A DNA stretch of 64,000 nucleotides from Lewinellaceae bacterium (GTDB lineage: Bacteria; Bacteroidota; Bacteroidia; Chitinophagales; Saprospiraceae), in contig JADJOD010000023.1 in NCBI GenBank assembly GCA_016713985.1, positions 82,262-146,261 on the forward strand, given 5' to 3'. A program made the position numbers and the translations under genes. Below the pieces are notes generated by a model. The model was not told the origin of the DNA. It saw nothing but the letters and a program-made list of their open reading frames with translations, and searched no databases. Of the stretch, positions 51,105-59,807 are shown piece after piece. Position 1 is the stretch's first letter. Each line of letters starts with the position of its first letter.

Positions 51105-51512
51105 GTGAATACCCGCATTAATTCTCCGGTTCTTCTGTTCGACGGCGTATGCAACCTTTGCAACGCTTCCGTGCAATGGGTGTTAAAACGGGACAAAAAT
51201 GCCGTTTTCCGGTTCGCCGCTTTACAATCCGCTACCGGCCGGGCGTTGCTGCGGAGTGCCGGACTTTCTCCGGAAAATTTTGACTCGGTTGTCCTGTTTG
51301 ACGGCGATCGCGTTTTTACCCGCTCCGACGCGGCTCTTGAAATCGCCCGGCGAATGGGTGGTTTCTGGTCCTGGCTGGCGGTTTTCCGGGTCGTGCCGCG
51401 CCCGCTGCGGAACGCCGTTTATGACTGGATCGCGCGCCGGCGTTACCGCTGGTTCGGCAAAACGGAATCCTGTATGATCCCACAGCCGGAATGGGCAGAT
51501 CGCTTCGTTTAG
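51105..51512 (+). CDS. DCC-family thiol-disulfide oxidoreductase (DUF393)
   Basis: A 135-residue protein with the DxxCxxC signature of the DCC family (PVLLFDGVCNLCNASVQWVL) and the matching middle SVVLFDGDRVFTRSDAALEI. The C-terminus DWIARRRYRWFGKTESC is also usual. Members are thioredoxin-fold proteins of unclear redox role. The start is GTG at 51105; no in-frame ATG precedes the motif. It is divergent from the antiporter. Confidence 0.9.
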   Translation: MNTRINSPVLLFDGVCNLCNASVQWVLKRDKNAVFRFAALQSATGRALLRSAGLSPENFDSVVLFDGDRVFTRSDAALEIARRMGGFWSWLAVFRVVPRPLRNAVYDWIARRRYRWFGKTESCMIPQPEWADRFV

Positions 51513-51594
51513 GGTTTTATAAATCGCATAATTCGCTTACATTTACGGAAGTTTTTTTAAATTCATAATCAGTTCTGAACAATCTCTTTTTTTC

Positions 51595-53385
51595 ATGGAA
51601 AACACTCCCCTCTGCATGCGCGGGCTGCTATTGGCTGCCTCCGCGTTTTTTATGTTTGCAATCGCCTCCTGCGGCGGCTCCGGTGACAAAAACGGCGATT
51701 CCGCTGCCCTGAAGGGCGACACCGTCAACATTCGTATGGATGCTGCCGCAAACACCCTCAACCCCTATTTGCCCTCCACGGGTTATTCGCGGTATGTGGC
51801 GATGAGAATTTTTCAAACACTCGGCGAAATCAACCCGAAAACACTCAAACTCGAACCCCTGCTGGTCAAAAGTATTCCGACAAAACGGGACATAAAAGAA
51901 GGCCCGTATGCCGGCACCCTGGCTTATGATTTTGAAATCCTGGATGAAGCGCAATGGGACGACGGCTCGCCGGTAACCGGCAACGACGTAGCGTTCAGCC
52001 TGAAGATCATTTTTCACCCGGACCTTCCCACGGGCATTTACCGCGGCTTTTTCGAGTACCTGAAAGCCCTTGAAGTGGACCCGGCCAATCCCAAAAAATT
52101 CACCGCCTATTTCAGCCAGTACTACATGATCATGCTGGAATCCATGTGCGGAGTGCCCATTTACCCGGTTTATAACTACGACCGGAACAAACACCTGACG
52201 AACATTCCGTTGTCGGATTTTTTGGATGCCCAAAAATCCGAACAATTAAAAGCCAATCCGGCTGCACAGGCCTTCGCCAAAGAGTTTATGGAACCCAGGT
52301 TTGCCAACGACAAAAACTTTATTTCCGGCAGCGGCCCCTATCGCCTCGAAAGTACCGATGGCGACCAGGGAACCACACTGGTTAAGAAAGAAAAGTGGTG
52401 GGGTGATGACGCGGCCGCTAAAAACCCCTTGCTGGCAGCATATCCCGGGAGACTGGTGTATAAAATCCTGCGCGACGATGCCGCTACCGAAAATTACCTC
52501 AAATCGGAAGCCATAGACGTAGCCACCAACATTTCGCCGGCTAAATTCCTCGAAATGAAGGCGGATCCGGCGTTGAAACAAAAATACGATTTTCACACGT
52601 ACGGCGCGACCCAGTACACCCGTTGGTTTTTCAACATGCGGAGCCCCAAACTTTCGGACAAACGGGTTCGCCAGGCGCTTGCACACGCGGTTGATTATGA
52701 TTACCTGCAAAACAGCGTGATGCAGGGCTTGTCCCAGCGCATCATCGGGCCGGTCAGCCCCGTCAAGAGTTTTTACGCAAAAGAACTGCCGCTTTACGAT
52801 TACAATATTGAAAAAGCAAAAACACTGCTGGCCGACGCCGGCTGGAAAGACAGCAACAACGACGGCGTCGTGGACAAAGTGATCAACGGCAAAAGAATCG
52901 AACTGGTCCTTGACCTGAAAGTGAGTACGGTGGCCAAAGTCAACGAGTTATCCAGCTCGAGTATTCAGGAATCGGCCCGGCGGGCGGGTATCAAAATCAT
53001 TATTTCCGGCATGGAACTCGACAGGTTGCGGATTGAGACCGGAAAAGGGCAGTTTGAAACGGCTATTCTGGGTGTGGCCCTCGACCCGGGTTGGGTGGAG
53101 TTGTACCAGTCGTTTCACTCGGCCAGCCTTGTTCCCAATGGCGACAACCGCACCGGATTTACCCAGGCCGACAGCGTTATTGTCGCCATTCGTACAACGG
53201 AAGACGAAAAGGTCCGCGGCGCTTTGTACCGGAAAGCTCAGGTCATTATTCACGAAGAAGTGCCGGAAGTCTATCTTTATGCCGCGCTTCAACGTGTAGT
53301 GGTCGCAAATAAATTCGATGATGTACTGACCGCCAACCGACCCGGTTATTACGAACAAATGTTTAAACTCAAACAAAAACAATAA
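51595..53385 (+). CDS. Family 5 extracellular solute-binding lipoprotein
   Basis: A 596-residue lipoprotein with lipobox FAIASC (Cys26). The rest matches the SBP_bac_5 family of peptide or nickel-binding ABC transporter subunits: INPKTLKLEPLLVKSIPTKR, then SGPYRLESTDGDQGTTLVKK and VRQALAHAVDYDYLQNSVMQ, and IEKAKTLLADAGWKDSNNDG. It captures a ligand, most likely an oligopeptide, outside the inner membrane. No permease or ATPase gene is adjacent, so it may serve a distant transporter or act alone. The DUF3127 gene follows after one base, suggesting joint expression. Confidence 0.9.
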   Translation: MENTPLCMRGLLLAASAFFMFAIASCGGSGDKNGDSAALKGDTVNIRMDAAANTLNPYLPSTGYSRYVAMRIFQTLGEINPKTLKLEPLLVKSIPTKRDIKEGPYAGTLAYDFEILDEAQWDDGSPVTGNDVAFSLKIIFHPDLPTGIYRGFFEYLKALEVDPANPKKFTAYFSQYYMIMLESMCGVPIYPVYNYDRNKHLTNIPLSDFLDAQKSEQLKANPAAQAFAKEFMEPRFANDKNFISGSGPYRLESTDGDQGTTLVKKEKWWGDDAAAKNPLLAAYPGRLVYKILRDDAATENYLKSEAIDVATNISPAKFLEMKADPALKQKYDFHTYGATQYTRWFFNMRSPKLSDKRVRQALAHAVDYDYLQNSVMQGLSQRIIGPVSPVKSFYAKELPLYDYNIEKAKTLLADAGWKDSNNDGVVDKVINGKRIELVLDLKVSTVAKVNELSSSSIQESARRAGIKIIISGMELDRLRIETGKGQFETAILGVALDPGWVELYQSFHSASLVPNGDNRTGFTQADSVIVAIRTTEDEKVRGALYRKAQVIIHEEVPEVYLYAALQRVVVANKFDDVLTANRPGYYEQMFKLKQKQ

Positions 53386-53386
53386 A

Positions 53387-53767
53387 ATGGCTTTTGAAGT
53401 AGAAGGCAAACTCCACCGCATTTTCGCGACCGAACAAAAATCGACCAGCTTTTCTGCGCGTGAATTCGTGCTGGAAGTGCCGGACGGAAACTACCCGCAG
53501 TTAGTCAAGTTTCAGGCGGTACAAGAGCGGTGCGCCCTGCTCGATACATTCAGCGAGGGCGACCGGGTAAAAATTTCCTTCGACCTGCGCGGGCGCGAGT
53601 GGAACGGCAAATACCTCACAAATCTCAACGCCTGGCGTATCGAAAAGGCCGGCGAAGGCGCCGAACGCCCGGCAACCCAGCAACAGGAAAACTTCCCGGC
53701 AGATCCCTTCCCCAGCTTCAACGATGCGCCGCCTGCAAGCGGCAATTTTGAAGACCTGCCATTTTGA
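53387..53767 (+). CDS. DUF3127 protein with OB-like fold
   Basis: A 126-residue cytoplasmic protein with the DUF3127 signature: AFEVEGKLHRIFATEQKSTS near the start, FVLEVPDGNYPQLVKFQ, and DRVKISFDLRGREWNGKYLT before a disordered Pro/Gln-rich tail ending FEDLPF. That acidic hydrophobic tail resembles the C-terminus of single-strand DNA-binding proteins (DDLPF type). Role is unknown; nucleic-acid binding is an inference from fold and tail. It begins one base after the solute-binding gene. Confidence 0.88.
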   Translation: MAFEVEGKLHRIFATEQKSTSFSAREFVLEVPDGNYPQLVKFQAVQERCALLDTFSEGDRVKISFDLRGREWNGKYLTNLNAWRIEKAGEGAERPATQQQENFPADPFPSFNDAPPASGNFEDLPF

Positions 53768-53883
53768 TACCGTACGTTAAAAGGTCTGTGACACGACGCA
53801 ATGTTCCTCGCCGGGAGCACGCGCCGTGTCAGAATTTTTTGGCGTTTTTTGACGGGCAACTGCCGCATAAATAATTGTATGTC

Positions 53884-54483
53884 ATGCGTTTAGTGCTTCT
53901 TTTTTTATTAACCTGGCAAGCCGCTTTTTCCCAGGCGCAAACCCTGTCGAGTATCAGTACCCGGTGGAATGATTCGTTTGTGGAATGGGAAATTTACGCC
54001 GCAACACCCCGGGACAGCACCCGCGAGGAAACGGATGAAGACTCGGAAGAACCGGATGAATCGCTGGCCGGGGAACTCAAACTGCGCTGGCTCAACGTGC
54101 GGGACGACTACTCGGAATGGGATTACGAGATCGACGGCGAACGGGGCACCATTCGCCAGAAATGGAAAGACGACCCTTCGCAGTGGGAATTGCGCAGCTA
54201 CAGCGGCTCCGTGGTATCCATGCGCACCACCTGGCCGGGCGACTTCAACGAATGGCGCGTTACGGACAATTCCATAGCGCTCAACCTGAAAAGCAGGTGG
54301 ACCAACCAGTTTGACGAATGGCTGGTCGACGATGCAAACCGCGGCCGGTTCTATATGTACACGATGGTGGAACGGGACCCGCGTGACTGGACCATCGAAG
54401 ATTCCTTAGACGAAAGTGTTTCTCAATCCGTAAAAATGGCCCTGATTTTTTTGACGGTGTTTAACGGGTCGCCGAAGATGTAG
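53884..54483 (+). CDS. Exported Trp-repeat protein of unknown function
   Basis: A 199-residue exported protein (signal MRLVLLFLLTWQAAFSQ) built of about six degenerate repeats with the pattern R/K-x-W-x-N/D-x-F/P/Y-x-E/Q-W. Examples are STRWNDSFVEWEIYA, RQKWKDDPSQWELRS, RTTWPGDFNEWRVTD and KSRWTNQFDEWLVDD. A Glu-rich insert (REETDEDSEEPDESLAGE) follows the first repeat. Each unit looks like a beta hairpin, so the chain may form a small propeller or stacked sheet. I know no family with this signature. ATG at 53884 directly precedes the signal peptide. Confidence 0.7.
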   Translation: MRLVLLFLLTWQAAFSQAQTLSSISTRWNDSFVEWEIYAATPRDSTREETDEDSEEPDESLAGELKLRWLNVRDDYSEWDYEIDGERGTIRQKWKDDPSQWELRSYSGSVVSMRTTWPGDFNEWRVTDNSIALNLKSRWTNQFDEWLVDDANRGRFYMYTMVERDPRDWTIEDSLDESVSQSVKMALIFLTVFNGSPKM

Positions 54484-54488
54484 GTGGG

Positions 54489-54592
54489 ATTGCTGGATTG
54501 TTACCTTGCTGGATTGTTACATTGTTTCATTGCTGAAACTGTTTACAACAATGTAACAATGCAGCAAGGTAACAATTCAACAATCCAGCAAT
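54489..54592. repeat. Mirrored ATTGCTGG/TTGTTAC word array between convergent genes
   Basis: Arms at 54489-54524 and 54549-54592 pair over most of their length, with an eight-base bulge and one mismatch. It occupies the whole gap between the Trp-repeat gene and the polyprenyl synthase, which converge. The arrays at 36708-36795 share the word ATTGTTTCATTG with its centre. Confidence 0.85.
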
Positions 54593-54593
54593 A

Positions 54594-55562
54594 TCATTTC
54601 TTTCGTTCCGTCACAAAGACCAGCAGGTCGTGCAGCGACTGGCGGGCGGGTGTGTCGGGTGCTGCGGAGAGCAGGTCAAAAGCCTCCTGGCGATAGCGGT
54701 ACATGGCTTCCTGAGCGTATTCGATGCCGCCGCTTTGTTGCACCAGCCGGATCACTTCGGCCACCCGATCGGTTTTGTGGCTTTCGTTTTTTACAATATT
54801 CATGATGTAGCGGCGTGTGGCGCTGTCCCCGTGGGCGAGGGTATAGATGAGTGGCAACGTCATTTTTTTCTCCTTGATGTCAATGCCGAGTGGTTTGCCC
54901 ACATCGTCGTCGCCAAAGTCGAAAAGGTCGTCGCGGATCTGGAAGGCCATGCCCGTTTTTTCGCCGAACAACCACATTCTTTGTATGGTTTCTTCATCCG
55001 GAGCGGTGCTTGCGGCGCCCGCGCAGCAGGCGGCTGCGATAAGCGACGCCGTTTTTTGCCGGATGATCTCGTGGTAGATTTCTTCCTTGATATCGAGCCG
55101 CCGCGCTTTTTCCATTTGAAGCAATTCCCCTTCCGCCATTTCCTTCACGGCGCGGCTGACGATTTCGAGCAGCCGGAACTGTTGTTTTTTGACGGAAAGC
55201 AACAAACCCTGCGAGAGTAAAAAATCGCCGACCAGCACCGCCACCTTGTTTTTCCAAAGCGCATTGATCGAAAAAAAGCCCCGCCTTTCATTGGAATCGT
55301 CCACCACGTCGTCGTGAACGAGGGTGGCCGTATGCAGGAGTTCGACCAGCGACGCAGCCGTGTATGAACCTTCGTTGATGGGGGCGAACAATCGGGCGCT
55401 CAACAGCACCAGCATGGGGCGCACTTGTTTGCCTTTGCGTTGTACGATGTACCATGTGATCTTGTCGAGCAGGGGTACATTGCTGCGCATAGCATCGCGG
55501 AAGCGCTCTTCGAATACATCCAGTTCGGCGTTGATCGGCGTTTTTATGGCTTCCAGAGACAT
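54594..55562 (-). CDS. ispB: Polyprenyl diphosphate synthase
   Basis: A 322-residue trans-prenyltransferase making the long side chain of the respiratory quinone. The two Asp-rich motifs are LLHTATLVHDDVVDDSNERR and AFQIRDDLFDFGDDDVGKPL. Further signatures are GKQVRPMLVLLSARLF before the first motif and GIDIKEKKMTLPLIYTLAHG after the second. Chain length cannot be read with certainty; octaprenyl or heptaprenyl is usual. The ATG at 55562 fits the family start; an upstream in-frame start at 55601 adds 13 residues. Confidence 0.92.
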   Translation of the reverse strand: MSLEAIKTPINAELDVFEERFRDAMRSNVPLLDKITWYIVQRKGKQVRPMLVLLSARLFAPINEGSYTAASLVELLHTATLVHDDVVDDSNERRGFFSINALWKNKVAVLVGDFLLSQGLLLSVKKQQFRLLEIVSRAVKEMAEGELLQMEKARRLDIKEEIYHEIIRQKTASLIAAACCAGAASTAPDEETIQRMWLFGEKTGMAFQIRDDLFDFGDDDVGKPLGIDIKEKKMTLPLIYTLAHGDSATRRYIMNIVKNESHKTDRVAEVIRLVQQSGGIEYAQEAMYRYRQEAFDLLSAAPDTPARQSLHDLLVFVTERKK

Positions 55563-55693
55563 GTATAAAGAGGTAGTTGCAAAATGATTAGAGGCCGTCA
55601 ATTTTCAATTTTAATTGAAAACTTTGAACTTGAAACAGCCGCAAGGTAGTAAGGTTGGCAAAATGTACGGGTTTGTTTGGAGCATGTTGGGCC

Positions 55694-56238
55694 TTACTTC
55701 ATTTTTGCTTCGATGACTTTTCTAAATTCGGCCTGTTGTTTTATTACCTGAGCGTTTTGAAGCTTGTCCTGCGCCGTTTGCGGGTTTTCCATCGTATCGA
55801 CCCGGCTCAGCCATTCCAGGGCTTTTGCGTAATCACCCAGGTGATAACAGGCATAGGAGAGGTTAAATTTCCCATTTTCAAAACGTGGATTGATCTCCAT
55901 AGCCTTTTCAAACAAGGGCACCGCTTCGCCATACCGGTTTTCCTTTACCAGGGCGGAAGCGTAATTGTTGAGCACCTGGAAACTCCAGGGGTTAAGTGTG
56001 TAAGCCCGTTCGAATGCATCCACCGCCCGTTTGCCCTGGCCCATTTGGTAATAGGAAATACCTTCATACCAGCTGAGCGGCAGTGCCACGTTATTGTATT
56101 CGTAATAGCGGTTTTGCGCCGCCTGCGCTTCCGAGAGCAGGCCTGGAAAGTTGCCGCGCACTTGCGCATCCAGCAACCTGACGTTGTGTATCTCGCCCCG
56201 AATCCTGTTCCAGCCGATAACTACGTTGAACAACAATC
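55694..56238 (-). CDS. TPR tail of the O-antigen-ligase-like protein, separate frame as read
   Basis: This is the C-terminal part of the following gene, placed in another frame by a one-base change at the C run 56239-56242. It reads LLFNVVIGWNRIRGEIHNVR, QAAQNRYYEYNNVALPLSWY, then TPR pairs EGISYYQMGQGKRAVDAFER and NYASALVKENRYGEAVPLFE to the end FRKVIEAKMK. Such tails are usual in Wzy_C/O-antigen-ligase proteins of Bacteroidota. Independent translation is possible only from an upstream start in the wrong frame, so I regard it as part of the same gene. Confidence 0.75.
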
Positions 56239-57627
56239 CCCGGCCGCCAGCCAAAGAAAAACCGCCGAATATTTCCGAATCCCGGTTCCCGGCCATCGGG
56301 CCCATAACTCCCGGGTATGAAAAGCGGTATAAGCGAATAACATGGCCAGAACAACCTGACATTCAATACGTTCGCGTGGAAAGTCAAAAAACTGAATGAT
56401 GCAGTAGCCGAGCAGTCCGGCCAGCAGGACGATGAGGTCGTGCCGCTTCCGGGCGGCGATCTCTTTTTTCCGCAGGGTCATAAAACCCGCCAGAAATGCG
56501 GCTGCGAACAAGGCACAGAACAGGACTGCGCCGAACAAACCCAATTCCGAGCGGATTTCTAAGTAGTCGTTGTGGGCGCGGGTAAACACCACGTTTTCTT
56601 CCTGCAAACGATAAGCGCCCTGGATGTTTTTCGACGGAAACCAAATCTTCCAGCTGCCGTTGCCTACCCCCCACCAGTAATGATCGGCGTTCAGCAGGTC
56701 GGTTTTGTGCCACACAAAGCGGCGTTCGTTGGCCGTTTCGCTGTCTAAGTAGGTGAGCGGGTTCAGGCGTTCGGGCAGCGAGCCACCCGGGCCTTTCAGA
56801 ACGGCCAATGCCAATAAAAAACCTCCCGCGACAACCAGCGCCGCCAACATTTTTCTTTTATAAACGCGGAAAAACGCGGGCTCCAGCACAGTCCGTGAGG
56901 TAAAATAAAACAACAGCGCAGCAGCCGTCGCGAGGTAAACGGTGCGGGTTTGAAGTAACAGTATGAGTGCGAGCAGCAACGCTGTACCGATCCCGAAATG
57001 CCACCTGTCAGCCCGGTTCACCTGTTCATCCGGCGAATAAACCAGTACCTGGAAAACCAGCAAAAAAAACAAAAAATCGGAAGCCAGGCTTTTGTTGCCA
57101 AATACGCCGGAAGCGTAATCGTAGAGGTGTGTGTTATCAAGGCCGTATTGCGACACGGCAAAGCCAATCTGGACCATCAGAATGCCTGCCACGGCATAAA
57201 CAAGCAGGGTATTCGCCTTCCGGAGCGATACCCGCAGCCGGATTTCATCGCGGAAAAGTGCCTGCCGCAACAACCAGTACACCAGGAAAAGCAACAGCGT
57301 TTTTTGGGCATAAAAAATCGCTTCCGACCAGCTGAATGCCCAGCTGACCGACGCGAGGTTCAGGCCGTACCAGCCCAGCAGCAGCAGATCGAATGTATGC
57401 AGGCGCCAGTCGCCGTGTTGGCGCAAGTCTTTCCCGACCGCCGGCAAAATCACCAGCAAAACCGCCGACAGAAAGAAAAAACGCGGCACAAGGTAGCGGT
57501 CGAGGCAGGGGGGCAGAAAAAACAGGGCGCTGGCGGCAAAAGCCAGCCAGACCAGGAGGTGGTAAGGAGGCGGCGTACCCGGTTCGACCGGAACGGCAGC
57601 AGGTTTCAATGTTTTCTTTTGGCGCAT
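56221..57627 (-). CDS. O-antigen ligase/polymerase-like membrane protein (5' part)
   Basis: A membrane protein with about ten to twelve helices and the Wzy_C-type loop: KTDLLNADHYWWGVGNGSWK, AHNDYLEIRSELGLFGAVLF. The AHNDYLE motif with its nearby Gly is diagnostic for O-antigen ligase-like proteins. It should join or polymerise sugar chains on lipid carriers in the periplasm. The frame ends after VFLWLAAGDCCST; adding one base to the C run 56239-56242 joins it to the TPR tail and gives a single protein of about 644 residues ending at 55694. The ATG at 57627 begins MRQKKTLKPAAVPVEP, before the first helix; an upstream start at 57699 is less likely. Confidence 0.85.
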   Translation of the reverse strand: MRQKKTLKPAAVPVEPGTPPPYHLLVWLAFAASALFFLPPCLDRYLVPRFFFLSAVLLVILPAVGKDLRQHGDWRLHTFDLLLLGWYGLNLASVSWAFSWSEAIFYAQKTLLLFLVYWLLRQALFRDEIRLRVSLRKANTLLVYAVAGILMVQIGFAVSQYGLDNTHLYDYASGVFGNKSLASDFLFFLLVFQVLVYSPDEQVNRADRWHFGIGTALLLALILLLQTRTVYLATAAALLFYFTSRTVLEPAFFRVYKRKMLAALVVAGGFLLALAVLKGPGGSLPERLNPLTYLDSETANERRFVWHKTDLLNADHYWWGVGNGSWKIWFPSKNIQGAYRLQEENVVFTRAHNDYLEIRSELGLFGAVLFCALFAAAFLAGFMTLRKKEIAARKRHDLIVLLAGLLGYCIIQFFDFPRERIECQVVLAMLFAYTAFHTRELWARWPGTGIRKYSAVFLWLAAGDCCST

Positions 57628-57760
57628 ATGCGGTATCAAAAGTCGGTGATGGCAGGAAAAATCGGGTATAATCCGCCGTTTTTTCCGGAACTGCGGCAAA
57701 ATCGCGAAATTTTAACAGTCGGCGCCCCGCAAAGTGTTTTTATTAGTGATCCGCCCGGAT

Positions 57761-57768
57761 TATATTTG
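57761..57768 (+). promoter_or_regulatory. Bacteroidota -7 box (TATATTTG)
   Basis: TATATTTG matches TAnnTTTG exactly and lies 21 bases before the ATG at 57790. A T-rich stretch about 25 bases upstream could stand for the -33 element. Confidence 0.55.
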
Positions 57769-57789
57769 AGCGCACAAAACCACGATGAT

Positions 57790-59766
57790 ATGCCTAACCC
57801 TGCATTATTGACCACCCTGTTCATTCTCGGTCACCTGCTTCTTTCCGCCCAGGACGCGCCGATGAAATACGGCAAAGTCCCGAAAGAAGACCTCGAAATG
57901 AAAGTTTACGCCCCGGACACTACGGCTTCCGCCATTGTATTGTGCGATTACGGCAAGGTTACTTATGAATTCCGGGACCAAAAAGTCCGGCTCAATTTAG
58001 AAAAACACAAACGAATCAAAATACTGAAACGCGCCGGATTTGATGAAGGCAACGTTGTGATCTATTATTACAAAAATACCGATATAAAAAACCTGAAAGC
58101 GCAGGTCATCACACCCGACGGGCAAGAAATCGAAGTGGCGAAAAAGGACTTTTTTGACGAAAAAATAAGTGAAAACGCGTCAGGAATCCGTTTTGCCTTC
58201 CCCAACCTGACAGAAGGCTGTGTGGTGGAATATAAATATGACTACCTGGTTCCCTACATCTTCGAAATCCCGGAATGGTATTTCCAGGAAAACATACCCG
58301 TCCGCTGGAGCGAGCTCCGCCTCGAGATTCCACTTTTTTATCGGTATGTATCTGTACATCAAGGGTTTACACTCGACATCTCGGAGTCGAATGTGCGGGA
58401 ACGGCCCTTCATTCACGACAGGGGATCGGCCGGAACCACGCGGGGCACGACGGAGTACAACATCATCCGAATGGTTGCCAAAGATATGCCGGGCCTGAAA
58501 AAAGAGTCGTTTATCACCACCATGGACGACTATTATACCCGCATTCGTTTCCAACTGGCGAGTATACAATATCCCGACGAAGCTCTGGAACCCATTATGA
58601 GTACCTGGGAAAAAGTCGCCGCAAAACTGCTCGAGGATGAAGATTTCGGTGGCCTCCTGTACCACAAAAATAATTATGATGATTTATGGGCAGCCGCCCA
58701 GATCCACCTGCTTCTTGCCACAGACCGGGATGCCAAAATCCATGCTCTTTACAAGTTTATCAATTCCAGTTTTGAACGGGAAGACGGTTCCTGGATTTAT
58801 GCGCGCAAAAACTTCGATGAATTGTACGAGAAAAAAAGCGCCCGCAATTCGGAAATGAACCTGATGCTGGTCGCCTTGCTGAAAGAAGCGGGAATAGAAG
58901 CACATCCGGTGCTGATCAGCACCCGCGACCACGGCCGGCCCATCCCTGAATACCCGGTTTTAGATCAGTTCAACCACGTGATCGCCATGGTAAACACCGA
59001 GGGCAAGCCGCCGCTGTTGCTCGACGCCGGCAATTCATTCCGCCCGCCGGGACTCATCGCCGGCAACTCGCTGAACGGCAGCGGCTGGGTGGTCCGGCAA
59101 ACCAACCCGCAATGGATTACCTTCGAAACCACCCAGTCGGGCGAAACCTATTTTGGCACTTTCCAACTCGACGCCGGGGGCAATCTCAACGGCGCTGTAC
59201 AAGTGGCGGCAGAAGGCTACAGCGCTGCGAGCCGCCGCGAAGATTACAGTAGCAAAACCCCGAAAGAATATTGGGAATCCGAATTTCAGGGCCGCCATCC
59301 CGATGTACAAGTAGATTCCGTGACGGTGGAAGCAATAGATGACCCGGACCGGCAGTTGAAGGAGCGTTTTCGCTGTTCCCTGCCCGGTTACGCGCAGGTA
59401 TCCGGCGATTTTATTTACCTGACACCCATGTTTTACAGCAGTTATTTCGAAAATCCGTTCAAAACGGAAAAGCGGGACTACCCCGTCGACATACCGTATC
59501 CGTTTAAAGAACGTGTCATTCTGCAACTGATCATTCCGCCGGGATACAAGGTGGAATCGCTGCCCGAGCCCGCGCGTTTGGCGCTGCCCGACGACGGCGG
59601 CCGTTTTCAATACGTCGTAACACAAAACGAGAATAAACTGTCGCTCAACTGCACGTTTATGATCACCAACCTGCATTTCGAACCCGGACAATACGATGTA
59701 CTGCGCACTTTTTTCGGCATGGCCGCCGAAAAATTCGGCGAACAGATCGTGTTGAAAAGGATGTGA
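57790..59766 (+). CDS. DUF3857/transglutaminase-like exported protein (copy 1)
   Basis: A 658-residue exported protein (signal LLTTLFILGHLLLSAQ). Residues about 50-250 form DUF3857 (YEFRDQKVRLNLEKHKRIKI, then YKYDYLVPYIFEIPEWYFQE). A transglutaminase-like core follows (ARNSEMNLMLVALLKEAGIE, then PVLDQFNHVIAMVNTEGKPP with His and a later LLLDAGNS Asp). The Cys expected in the core is replaced by Ser in ARNSEMNLML, so the protein may be catalytically inactive. DUF3857 proteins are common in Bacteroidota but functionally undefined. A TATATTTG box is 21 bases upstream. The second copy follows 41 bases after the stop. Confidence 0.88.
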   Translation: MPNPALLTTLFILGHLLLSAQDAPMKYGKVPKEDLEMKVYAPDTTASAIVLCDYGKVTYEFRDQKVRLNLEKHKRIKILKRAGFDEGNVVIYYYKNTDIKNLKAQVITPDGQEIEVAKKDFFDEKISENASGIRFAFPNLTEGCVVEYKYDYLVPYIFEIPEWYFQENIPVRWSELRLEIPLFYRYVSVHQGFTLDISESNVRERPFIHDRGSAGTTRGTTEYNIIRMVAKDMPGLKKESFITTMDDYYTRIRFQLASIQYPDEALEPIMSTWEKVAAKLLEDEDFGGLLYHKNNYDDLWAAAQIHLLLATDRDAKIHALYKFINSSFEREDGSWIYARKNFDELYEKKSARNSEMNLMLVALLKEAGIEAHPVLISTRDHGRPIPEYPVLDQFNHVIAMVNTEGKPPLLLDAGNSFRPPGLIAGNSLNGSGWVVRQTNPQWITFETTQSGETYFGTFQLDAGGNLNGAVQVAAEGYSAASRREDYSSKTPKEYWESEFQGRHPDVQVDSVTVEAIDDPDRQLKERFRCSLPGYAQVSGDFIYLTPMFYSSYFENPFKTEKRDYPVDIPYPFKERVILQLIIPPGYKVESLPEPARLALPDDGGRFQYVVTQNENKLSLNCTFMITNLHFEPGQYDVLRTFFGMAAEKFGEQIVLKRM

Positions 59767-59807
59767 AACCCTCATCAACCATTACCATCACTCCAACCAG
59801 ACACCCC

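Noticed and set aside
55694..57627. O-antigen ligase and TPR protein as two independent genes
   Set aside because: The TPR part has no start of its own in frame, and one added base gives the usual ligase-TPR architecture.
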